A DNA stretch of 11,894 nt from F23-B02 sp946405205 (GTDB lineage Bacteria; Bacillota; Clostridia; Oscillospirales; Oscillospiraceae): assembly GCA_946405205.1 (NCBI GenBank), contig CAMJGL010000039.1, positions 1 to 11,894 of the forward strand. Reading direction: 5' to 3'. A model generated the notes under the pieces. It ran no database searches and had not been told where the DNA came from. It worked only from the letters and a program-made list of their open reading frames with translations. Made by a program: the position numbers and the translations under genes. Each line of letters opens with the position of its first letter. The first letter of the stretch is position 1. Shown piece by piece: positions 5,612 to 11,843 of the stretch.

Positions 5612-6931
5612 TTACTGGTCTTCAGGCTCTACGAGGAAGGTACCGTCCTTCTTCTTGCAGACGAGTGCGTAGTAGATCATTGCGATCACGAAGAATGCAA
5701 CAGCTATGTAGAACAGCAGGCCGGTAACGACCGCGGAGTACAGGGAGCAGAATGCAACGATGATGCAGAAGGGGATGCCCAGGTAGCCGAGCCACTTCTT
5801 GCACTTGTAAGGACGGGGCATATCGGGCTGGTCCTTTGCGAGCTTGATCCAGGATGCGAAGCAGCACAGAGCCATGAATGCGGAGCCCATGTTTGCGATA
5901 ACGACGATGACGTCAACAGAGCCGATGAGGGTGAAGACGATGCCGATAACGCTCGTTACGAGCAGAGCGTTGATGGGGGTGCCGTTCTTGTCGAGCTTGC
6001 CGAGGAAGCCGGGCAGGCACTTGCAGCGTGCAAGTGCGTAGGTCTGACGGGACTGGCCGATGATGATGCCGTTCAGGGAAGCAACAAGGCCGATCATTGC
6101 GATTACGATGAAGATGATACCCATTACGCTGCCTTCACCGTAGATGTGGTTGATGACGTTTGCAACGGGAGCGTCGTTCTTGAGGATCTCATCCTTGGGA
6201 AGTGCGCCGGCGGTGGTGAAGAGCATCAGCAGGCCGCCGATGAGCAGGGTGAAGATGCCGATGATGAAGCCCTTGGGAATATCCTTGGCGGGATTCTTGC
6301 ATTCCTCGGCGCCCATGCCGCCTGCCTCAAAGGCGAGGTAGAACCATACTGCGTAGGGGATGGCGTAGAAGATGCCCTTTACGCCGCCGAGCTCGCCCAT
6401 CTTGCCGAGGAGGGTGAAGTCGCAGCGGGGAAGGCCGACGCCTGCGTACAGAACAACGCCTGCAACGCCGATGATGGTGACGATGAGGCCGATGGTCTGA
6501 CCGGCTTCAATGCCGCGCATGTTGATGAACAGGAAGATGAGGTATGCCACAACAGACGCAACGACAGCGGGGATAACGGGGAACAGGGTGTGAACGTATG
6601 CGCCTACTGCAATGCAGATACCGGGGGTGCAGAACAGGGATTCAACCAGATAGCTGAAGCCTGCGAAGAAGCCTGCGCCGCGGCCGAAGGCCTTCTCGGT
6701 GTAGGCTGCGGGGCCTGCGGAGCTGGGGATCGCGGTCGCCAGTTCTGCAAACATGAACGCGAAGGGGATATAGAACAGAGTCGCTATCGCCATTGCGATG
6801 AGCGCGCCAGTGAAGTTGGTGCTTGCAAAGATGTAGTTCCAGCCGTAGTAGCTGCCGGAAATAACCGCACCGACCGCGACTGCCCATATGCCTGCGGCAG
6901 TCAAGGCTTTCTTAAGTTTGTTTTCTTCCAC
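5612..6931 (-). CDS. APC-superfamily permease, ethanolamine permease-like
   Basis: A 439-residue integral membrane protein with about 12 hydrophobic segments. The first segment contains GAVISGSYYGWN (21-32), the G-x-VISG-x-Y-x-GWN pattern typical of ethanolamine permeases of the amino acid/polyamine/organocation superfamily. FEAGGMGAEECKNPAKDIPK (201-220) corresponds to the conserved segment before the cytoplasmic loop in these carriers. Both termini are hydrophilic and rich in Lys/Glu. The start is GTG at 6929-6931, supported by GGGAGG (6941-6946 on the complement) with a 9-base spacer. It lies 65 bp downstream of TIM-barrel copy A and upstream of the FGGY kinase, so it probably imports the substrate of this locus. 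An amine or amino alcohol is suggested by family, but no ethanolamine ammonia-lyase genes are in the window and APC specificities vary. Confidence 0.85.
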   Translation of the reverse strand: MEENKLKKALTAAGIWAVAVGAVISGSYYGWNYIFASTNFTGALIAMAIATLFYIPFAFMFAELATAIPSSAGPAAYTEKAFGRGAGFFAGFSYLVESLFCTPGICIAVGAYVHTLFPVIPAVVASVVAYLIFLFINMRGIEAGQTIGLIVTIIGVAGVVLYAGVGLPRCDFTLLGKMGELGGVKGIFYAIPYAVWFYLAFEAGGMGAEECKNPAKDIPKGFIIGIFTLLIGGLLMLFTTAGALPKDEILKNDAPVANVINHIYGEGSVMGIIFIVIAMIGLVASLNGIIIGQSRQTYALARCKCLPGFLGKLDKNGTPINALLVTSVIGIVFTLIGSVDVIVVIANMGSAFMALCCFASWIKLAKDQPDMPRPYKCKKWLGYLGIPFCIIVAFCSLYSAVVTGLLFYIAVAFFVIAMIYYALVCKKKDGTFLVEPEDQ

Positions 6932-6966
6932 TTGTGGAAACCTCCCTATAAAATTTTCTATTGTCT

Positions 6967-6986
6967 ATTGTATATCTCTATACAAT
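6967..6986 (-). other. AT-rich perfect hairpin in the TIM-barrel copy A to permease gap
   Basis: ATTGTATA (6967-6974) pairs perfectly with TATACAAT (6979-6986) around a 4-base loop. It lies 11 bp beyond the stop codon of the upstream gene and has no U-tract, so an mRNA processing or stability element, or a binding site, is more likely than a terminator. Confidence 0.45.
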
Positions 6987-6996
6987 TGAGCACTTA

Positions 6997-7668
6997 TTAC
7001 TTGCTTGCCATGTAGTCGGCAACAGCCTTGAGATTGTCGCGGAAGCTGCCGTCGGCAACGAAGTTCTTGTCGAACAGAGCCGAACCCATCGTGAAGGTCC
7101 AGGGTCCGATGTCGAACATGGTGTCGATCCTCGCGTAGCTGCTTATCGAGCCGGCGATGCAGATCTTCGCGTCGACTGCCGCGCAGAACTCGCGTGCAAG
7201 CTTCTCGCCGTCGACGACGTGACGGTAGGCCAGGATGTCGAAGCCCTCGATGCCCTTGGCCATCAGGTCCTTCGCGTTCTGGATGATCTCCTCGTTGCTG
7301 CCCTCGAGTATGCTCGGGCTGCCGGATACCTTGCCGACGAAGGGCAGGTACTCCATGTTGTTGTCCTTCAGGAGCTTCGCTACGGAATCGTAGTAAAGCG
7401 TACCCATCAGGTAGTCAAAGCCGCAGTCGATAGCAGTCTGCGCGCCGTCAAGGCAGCTTGCCTCGTCGTAGGTAACGACCTCAAGGAAGGTGGTCTTGCC
7501 CGCCGCCTTCATGGCACCCGCAAGAGCCTTCATCTCGTCCTTGGGCAGGCCGACGTTCTTGAAGCCCCAGTATTTCACGGGCAGATCCTTGCATGCCTCG
7601 AATATCTCGGCAGCGTTCTTCACCGTTACGTCGTGGTGAGTCAGCATTATTATTATCTCGGGTCTCAT
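6997..7668 (-). CDS. Predicted TIM-barrel phosphate-binding protein, copy A
   Basis: A 223-residue cytosolic protein of unknown function. Eight short hydrophobic strands alternate with helices in (beta/alpha)8 order: IIIML (5-9), VKYWGFK (31-37), TTFLEVV (59-65), YLMGTLY (86-92), YLPFVG (107-112), GFDILAY (142-148), KICIAGSI (168-175) and WTFTMGSAL (190-198). The glycine-rich turns after strands 7 and 8 (AGSISS, MGSAL) resemble the standard phosphate-binding site of HisA/HisF-like and related barrels. Conserved-looking charged residues at strand ends (His11, His12, Lys37, Glu63, Lys113, His150) are possible catalytic groups. The ATG at 7668 has AAGGAG (7679-7684 on the complement). It is the first gene of operon 2 and encodes exactly the same protein as copy B. 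Fold and phosphate binding are inferred; I do not recognise a characterised family. Confidence 0.8.
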   Translation of the reverse strand: MRPEIIIMLTHHDVTVKNAAEIFEACKDLPVKYWGFKNVGLPKDEMKALAGAMKAAGKTTFLEVVTYDEASCLDGAQTAIDCGFDYLMGTLYYDSVAKLLKDNNMEYLPFVGKVSGSPSILEGSNEEIIQNAKDLMAKGIEGFDILAYRHVVDGEKLAREFCAAVDAKICIAGSISSYARIDTMFDIGPWTFTMGSALFDKNFVADGSFRDNLKAVADYMASK

Positions 7669-7705
7669 TTTGCTGCATCTCCTTTTTGAAATTCAAGTAA
7701 AGATC

Positions 7706-7718
7706 GTGTTGAAAACAC
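7706..7718. promoter_or_regulatory. Candidate operator palindrome in the operon 2 leader
   Basis: GTGTTGAAAACAC consists of arms GTGTT and AACAC around GAA and lies about 8-20 bases downstream of the predicted transcription start, a usual place for a repressor site. The nearby DeoR-family regulator is the obvious candidate, but no exact copy occurs upstream of operon 1. Confidence 0.4.
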
Positions 7719-7732
7719 TTGTTAACGAAACT

Positions 7733-7761
7733 ATAATATTTCAATTTTTTTGCTGTGTAAA
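7733..7761 (-). promoter_or_regulatory. Sigma-A promoter of operon 2
   Basis: On the minus strand TTTACA (complement of 7756-7761) and TATTAT (complement of 7733-7738) are separated by exactly 17 bases. The predicted start is near 7726, giving a leader of about 58 bases before the ATG of TIM-barrel copy A. Confidence 0.6.
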
Positions 7762-8130
7762 TAAAAAATCGATGCTCAAAAAAACGGCTGTAACGCTTGA
7801 ATTGACAAGCATTTTTTCATCTTTCGCGTTTCGCTCATTTTTAGATATTTTTTGCGCGTTTCATTTTTTTGTTTTTTACAAATCTCACAAAAACGGCGCG
7901 CAAATTTTTACGCTTTATTTCGCTGAAGAATGGCGCATTATAACCAATTTTGGGGCTAATTTTGTGCATTTTTTGACGAACTTGTTGTTAAAAGCGACGA
8001 AAAAAGGCAAAGTTTCAGAGCGCAGGCCCAAGTCTGCACATGCAGCGTCGGGGCAAAGGCGCCGCCGCTCGGGAATGTCCGGCGGTAAAGGCGGGCGTCT
8101 GAGCGTCATTCACCGACGCTTTCGGGGGAA

Positions 8131-8158
8131 AAATGAAAGACAGAGGCCGAAGCCTCTG
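8131..8158 (-). terminator. UUCG-loop terminator of operon 1
   Basis: On the minus strand CAGAGGC-TTCG-GCCTCTG (complement of 8141-8158) forms a 7-bp stem closed by the very stable UUCG tetraloop. It is followed by TCTTTCATTTTT, a broken U-tract. It lies 51 bp after the stop codon of the dehydrogenase at 8210. Confidence 0.7.
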
Positions 8159-8209
8159 CCTTCATACAGAAAAAAGAAAAGGAAAAAAATGATTTACGTT
8201 TTCAGTTGT

Positions 8210-9457
8210 TTATTCTCCGAAGTCAAGGACGCGGAGCATGCGGATGAGGGTGAGCCTGTTGCGGATGGCGGCCGAGATGGTGAGCATCTCATCGCCCAGC
8301 TCGGGCTTTACGCCGATGTGCTCGGGCAGATATTTGCAGCCGCAGGCCTTGTACAGCGCTTCCATCTCCTCAGCCGAGGGAATGGCGTCTATAAGCGCCT
8401 TTATCTCGTCCCAGTGGTCGACGATGTTCTGCGGATCGAAGGTGCCCAGAACGTCCGCGGAGTTTTCCTTGATTATTCCCGGGGCGAGCCTTTCGCCGAA
8501 TTTCTCCCTTATCCACTCCTCGGTCAGAGGCTCGAAGGCCTTTGCCCTGGGAGTCGGCAGCGCCGCCAGCTCGTGGTACTTCTTTATGCACGCAAAGGTG
8601 CCCACGCCGACGCACTCGCCGTGTATGCCCTCAGCGCCCTCAAAGCGCGGCGGTTGCATCTCAACAAGATGCGCCATAAGGTGCTCCGCGCCCGAAGCCG
8701 CTCTCGAATGGTTCAGAAGCTGCATCGTAAGGCCGCTCTTCATCTGCGCCATCGTCATCGCCTCGTGGTCGGCAACGCCCGTAGCCGCGTACTTATCCGC
8801 AGCCTCGCGCATGATATCCAGAGCCTCCTGTGCAAGATCGGCAACCATCGGGCAGTAGTATTCTCCGCACACGAGCTTGGAGATCTTCCAGTCCGTCAGC
8901 GAGATGTACTTCGACAGAATGTCGTTGATGCCGCTGGCCACCAGACGCGCAGGCGCGCCCTTTATTATGTCCAGATCCGCGACCACCAGCACCGGCGCGC
9001 ACATCGCCGTCGACTTCTTCTGCCCCTTGATTATCGCCGAGCAGATGTTCGCGGTGAAGCCGTCGGACGAGGCGAGGGTCGGGACAGCGACAAAGGGGAT
9101 GCCCAGCTTGTACGCCGGGTACCGCCCGAAGTCCATGATCGTCCCCGCGCCGTAGGCCACGATGACCTCCGGTGCGTCCAGCTTCTCCATCATCTCCTCG
9201 ATGACGGTGTCCTCTGCGCGCAGGCCGTTGGCCTCCAGAACGATCTCCTGATCGGCCGCAACGTGCTTGCCCTCGGTGAGCTTATAGATCACGCTGTCGT
9301 AAATAACGGCGCGCTTCTTGCCCGCAAGGCCCACGTCCGCCATATACTGCTCGAAGTTCGCCGTCGCGCCGTATTCCACCACGACTTTCTTCGTCTCAAG
9401 CTCGTGCTCCCTGCCGCATTCGCATTTTCCTACATATTTTTCGCAGTCCATTATCAT
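8210..9457 (-). CDS. Glycerol-1-phosphate dehydrogenase-like enzyme (AraM type)
   Basis: A 415-residue cytosolic NAD(P)-dependent dehydrogenase of the iron-containing ADH superfamily. The N-terminus has a CECGREH motif (12-18) typical of clostridial members. The nucleotide-binding segment is AYGAGTIMDFGRY (101-113), a variant of GGG-x-x-x-D-x-x-K, followed by PTLASSDGFTANICSAI (126-142). The expected metal ligands are Asp179 in SGINDILSK, His259 in SGAEH and His279 in IHGE. Family members reduce dihydroxyacetone phosphate to sn-glycerol-1-phosphate, but related enzymes act on other phosphorylated polyols. The ATG at 9457 is favoured over the one at 9451 because GGAGG (9467-9471 on the complement) gives a 9-base spacer. 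It is the last gene of operon 1, 24 bp after the flavin reductase-like gene, and only a distant paralogue of the enzyme at 2554-3999. Confidence 0.87.
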   Translation of the reverse strand: MIMDCEKYVGKCECGREHELETKKVVVEYGATANFEQYMADVGLAGKKRAVIYDSVIYKLTEGKHVAADQEIVLEANGLRAEDTVIEEMMEKLDAPEVIVAYGAGTIMDFGRYPAYKLGIPFVAVPTLASSDGFTANICSAIIKGQKKSTAMCAPVLVVADLDIIKGAPARLVASGINDILSKYISLTDWKISKLVCGEYYCPMVADLAQEALDIMREAADKYAATGVADHEAMTMAQMKSGLTMQLLNHSRAASGAEHLMAHLVEMQPPRFEGAEGIHGECVGVGTFACIKKYHELAALPTPRAKAFEPLTEEWIREKFGERLAPGIIKENSADVLGTFDPQNIVDHWDEIKALIDAIPSAEEMEALYKACGCKYLPEHIGVKPELGDEMLTISAAIRNRLTLIRMLRVLDFGE

Positions 9458-9481
9458 AATGTTCGGCCTCCCCCGTTAATT

Positions 9482-9976
9482 TCAGACCGTATCCAGTCTG
9501 CCGTAGCCGTCAAAGGCGTAGAGCTGCTTTACGCTGTCGTCGCCGCTGACGGACACGATATCACCAACATAGAAGGTGTGGTCGCCGACGGGCAGAGCGT
9601 CTGTCAGGCGGCACTCGAACACCACCCTGCTGCCGGGGATAACGCCGACGGATATTTTGCTTGCCGGAACGGTCTCGATGCCGAACTGCCCGCACTTATC
9701 CGTCCTGCGGCCGGAGCACTGTCCGCATTTTATTCCCGCTTCCCTGAGCTCTTCACCGACGATGTTCAGCGCAAACTCGCCCGTCTGACGGATGAGCTCG
9801 CCGCTGTAGCCCTTATTGCTGAGGCATACGCCCAGCTTGGGCGGGTGGTTTGTAAGATATGTCCACCAGGAAACCGCCATCAGGTTAGTTTTGCCTTCGC
9901 CGGTCTGGGTGGATAAAAGTCCGAAAGGCGCCGGGGCCGTGAGCCGCTGTGCCTGTCCGACGGTGATCTCCTTCAT
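9482..9976 (-). CDS. Flavin reductase-like (FMN-binding split-barrel) protein
   Basis: A 164-residue soluble protein with the features of the flavin reductase-like domain. An N-terminal PAPFGLLSTQTGEGKTNLMA (15-34) is followed by VSWWTYLTNHPPKLGVCLS, GEFALNIVG and a C-terminal VGDHTFYVGDIVSVSGDD segment with the usual G-D-H-x-x-x-x-G-x-V pattern. A cluster of cysteines in KCGQCSGRRTDKCGQFG (about 83-99) could bind a metal or form redox-active thiols. Members bind FMN and supply reduced flavin or act as NAD(P)H:flavin oxidoreductases; many remain uncharacterised. The ATG at 9976 has AAGGAG (9984-9989 on the complement) with a 7-base spacer. It sits 26 bp after TIM-barrel copy B and 24 bp before the dehydrogenase, so the three genes form one transcript. 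Its role in the pathway is unknown. Confidence 0.85.
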   Translation of the reverse strand: MKEITVGQAQRLTAPAPFGLLSTQTGEGKTNLMAVSWWTYLTNHPPKLGVCLSNKGYSGELIRQTGEFALNIVGEELREAGIKCGQCSGRRTDKCGQFGIETVPASKISVGVIPGSRVVFECRLTDALPVGDHTFYVGDIVSVSGDDSVKQLYAFDGYGRLDTV

Positions 9977-10002
9977 GCTTTGTCTCCTTAAATCTTACTT
10001 TA

Positions 10003-10674
10003 TTACTTGCTTGCCATGTAATCGGCAACGGCCTTGAGATTGTCGCGGAAGCTGCCGTCGGCAACGAAGTTCTTGTCGAACAGAGCCGAACCCATCGTGA
10101 AGGTCCAGGGTCCGATGTCGAACATGGTGTCGATCCTCGCGTAGCTGCTTATCGAGCCGGCGATGCAGATCTTCGCGTCGACTGCCGCGCAGAACTCGCG
10201 TGCAAGCTTCTCGCCGTCGACGACGTGACGGTAGGCCAGGATGTCGAAGCCCTCGATGCCCTTGGCCATCAGGTCCTTCGCGTTCTGGATGATCTCCTCG
10301 TTGCTGCCCTCGAGTATGCTCGGGCTGCCGGATACCTTGCCGACGAAGGGCAGGTACTCCATGTTGTTGTCCTTCAGGAGCTTCGCTACGGAATCGTAGT
10401 AAAGCGTGCCCATCAGGTAGTCAAAGCCGCAGTCTATCGCAGTCTGTGCGCCGTCAAGGCAGCTTGCCTCGTCATAGGTAACGACCTCAAGGAAGGTGGT
10501 CTTGCCCGCCGCCTTCATGGCGCCTGCAAGAGCCTTCATCTCGTCCTTCGGCAGGCCGACGTTCTTGAAGCCCCAGTATTTCACGGGCAGGTCCTTGCAT
10601 GCCTCGAATATCTCGGCAGCATTCTTCACCGTTACGTCGTGGTGAGTCAGCATTATTATTATCTCGGGTCTCAT
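10003..10674 (-). CDS. Predicted TIM-barrel phosphate-binding protein, copy B
   Basis: Encodes 223 residues identical to copy A (6997-7668), with the same eight-strand (beta/alpha)8 layout and glycine-rich phosphate-site turns at 172-177 and 194-198. The two genes differ at 12 bases, all silent: two near the 3' end and ten in the 5' part. The intervening 377 bases (10031-10407, matching 7025-7401) are identical. The ATG at 10674 is chosen because AAGGAG (10684-10689 on the complement) is 9 bases upstream and because copy A starts at the same codon; the frame is open for 28 more codons but that extension is AT-rich leader sequence. It is the first gene of operon 1. Function unknown; the exact duplication argues that both operons need the same activity. 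Confidence 0.8.
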   Translation of the reverse strand: MRPEIIIMLTHHDVTVKNAAEIFEACKDLPVKYWGFKNVGLPKDEMKALAGAMKAAGKTTFLEVVTYDEASCLDGAQTAIDCGFDYLMGTLYYDSVAKLLKDNNMEYLPFVGKVSGSPSILEGSNEEIIQNAKDLMAKGIEGFDILAYRHVVDGEKLAREFCAAVDAKICIAGSISSYARIDTMFDIGPWTFTMGSALFDKNFVADGSFRDNLKAVADYMASK

Positions 10675-11062
10675 ATGTTTTTTCTCCTTTTTGAAATAAA
10701 TTTTTTTGACAAAAAATATTGATTTAAACCGCTGAGGCGTGATATATTTAACTATCAAAGTTGAGAAGATGTGTTTTTGAAAGCATTTTATCCAAGCCCC
10801 GGTCGGTCATATTCAATTAGAAAATATAGCTTTTCCTCCGACAAGTCAAGGCTTGAAAACCTTAATTTATGAGTGAAAAATCAACATTTTCCAAAAATGC
10901 GCGTTTCGCTCAAAATCAATTCCTGCTGCGCGTTGTGCGTCTGAATTTTTGTCGGTATTCACCAATTTTTTATCGTAAATTTCTGCATTAATTTTTTCGG
11001 TAAACCTTGGTCCGCCGTGAGACGGCCAACGCCTGTGCCTCATTTTTTAGGAAGGTGGTATT
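10675..11062. other. 388-bp divergent control region between operon 1 and the DeoR regulator
   Basis: No gene is seen. A possible minus-strand promoter for operon 1 is TTGACT (complement of 10844-10849), 17 bases, then TATTTT (complement of 10821-10826), which would leave a leader of about 140 bases. A weak plus-strand promoter for the regulator is TTGTCG (10949-10954), 16 bases, TATCGT (10971-10976). CGCGTTTCGCTCA at 10900-10912 is also present upstream of operon 2. ACCAATTTT followed by TAAATTTCTGCATT (10961-10989) has a near match at 7943-7970. A GCCGT-GAG-ACGGC hairpin lies at 11013-11025 in the regulator leader. Confidence 0.5.
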
Positions 11063-11815
11063 TTGAAAACCAGTATCAGAGAGCAGAAAATAATAAGCAT
11101 TCTCGAGAGCCGCGGAGAAATGACGGTCAATGAGCTCAGCGAGATCCTTGATGTTTCAGTATCCACCCTGCGCAAGCAGCTCTCGGACATGCAGGACAGA
11201 AAGCTGATAATCCGCACCTACGGCGGAGTTATGTCCGTCAACCAGTTTCCCGACGAGACCTTTGACAGCAAGCTGCACAAAAACGTTTCCGAGAAAAGAC
11301 GCATGGCCACAAAGGCCCGAAGTCTTATTCCGGAGGGAAGCTCGGTGTCTCTCGGAAGCGGCACCTCTGTATTTGCCCTGAGCAACCTTCTTGACGATAT
11401 GGACCGCGCAGCCATTTACACCAATTCGATGCAGGCAGCCGATTACCTCGCCCGCTGTGCTTCGCTTGACGTGCACATCTGCGGCGGCATCATCCGCAGC
11501 TCCACCGGCACCATCATCGGCACGGAGGCCTTCAACTTTTTCAACAACATCAGCGTCGATTACGCCTTCATAAGCTGTGACGCCATCGACGAGGACGGCG
11601 AGGTATACAGCGACAATGTCGCCGTCGCCACCGTCGAAAGCGCCATACTGCGCAACGCCGTCCACAAGTATGTGCTCTGCGACTCCACAAAGCTGGGCAA
11701 AAAATCGGTCGCGCACATATATAATCTCAAAAACTGTGACGCTCTGATAACCGGCAAAAACGATACCCTCGCCGCGGAGAGGATAGCCCGCATCTGCAAT
11801 ATTATTTTCGTTTGA
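11063..11815 (+). CDS. DeoR-family transcriptional regulator
   Basis: A 250-residue regulator, the usual length for the family. Residues 7-57 are the DeoR winged HTH (REQKIISILESRGEMTVNEL, then SEILDVSVSTLRKQLSDM and the wing IIRTYGGV). Residues about 75-235 form the sugar-phosphate-sensing domain. It shows SLGSGTSVFAL (96-106, a variant of the D-x-G-x-T effector-site motif), IYTNS (118-122), CGGIIRSSTGTIIG (140-153) and VDYAFISCDAID (165-176), and ends with LCDSTKLGK (205-213). Start: TTG at 11063-11065, supported by GGAAGGTGG (11050-11058) at proper spacing; the first in-frame ATG (residue 20) would remove part of the HTH. It is divergent from operon 1, and DeoR proteins usually repress adjacent sugar or polyol catabolic genes in response to a phosphorylated intermediate, so both operons are candidate targets. 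Confidence 0.9.
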   Translation: MKTSIREQKIISILESRGEMTVNELSEILDVSVSTLRKQLSDMQDRKLIIRTYGGVMSVNQFPDETFDSKLHKNVSEKRRMATKARSLIPEGSSVSLGSGTSVFALSNLLDDMDRAAIYTNSMQAADYLARCASLDVHICGGIIRSSTGTIIGTEAFNFFNNISVDYAFISCDAIDEDGEVYSDNVAVATVESAILRNAVHKYVLCDSTKLGKKSVAHIYNLKNCDALITGKNDTLAAERIARICNIIFV

Positions 11816-11843
11816 TAAGATATTATCCCCTGAATTGCCTCAC

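Larger units (their letters stand above)
7669..8209. other. 541-bp intergenic region: promoter, AT-rich control region, GC-rich structured segment
   Basis: No convincing gene. Adjacent to copy A (7669-7770) are the leader and promoter of operon 2. From 7770 to about 8000 the DNA is very AT-rich and includes CGCGTTTCGCTCA (7825-7837) and related TGCGCGTTTCA (7853-7863). From about 8000 to 8130 it becomes GC-rich, with CCGCCG/CGGCGG (8062-8067, 8080-8085) nested inside GCGTCGG/CCGACGC (8045-8051, 8113-8119). The terminator of operon 1 lies at 8131-8158. A 64-codon minus-strand frame at 7915-8109 has no good ribosome binding site and unnatural composition. Confidence 0.6.

Noticed and set aside
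4419..5672. A 417-codon plus-strand frame opposite the FGGY kinase
   Set aside because: Gly/Ala/Val-rich shadow without motifs; the kinase on the other strand is unambiguous.
5606..7015. A 469-codon plus-strand frame opposite the permease
   Set aside because: It is rich in Asp, Cys, Glu and Ala with no hydrophobic core pattern, which is the antisense image of a membrane protein gene. No ribosome binding site.
7915..8109. 64-codon minus-strand frame in the operon 1-operon 2 gap
   Set aside because: No suitable ribosome binding site, unnatural composition, and it overlaps the structured GC-rich island.
7670..9916. A 748-codon open frame on the plus strand, opposite operon 1
   Set aside because: It runs antisense to three well-supported genes and across intergenic DNA, has no domain pattern, and is rich in Arg/His/Val strings typical of antisense frames of codon-biased genes.
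6997..10674. Bacterial archaeal-type lipid synthesis (G1P dehydrogenase plus PcrB-like prenyltransferase)
   Set aside because: The barrel protein lacks recognisable PcrB/GGGP synthase motifs, and the kinase, permease and DeoR context fits catabolism better.
10706..10711. TTGACA as a -35 box for the DeoR gene
   Set aside because: There is no -10-like hexamer at 16-18 bases downstream on the plus strand, and it lies about 350 bp from the gene, within the operon 1 leader.
10003..10758. Longer version of barrel copy B starting at a TTG at 10758
   Set aside because: The extra 28 codons are AT-rich leader sequence containing the ribosome binding site for the ATG at 10674, and copy A has no matching extension.
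10779..10794. A CcpA catabolite-repression (cre) site near TGAAAGCATTTTATC
   Set aside because: It lacks the central CG and the terminal CA of the cre consensus.
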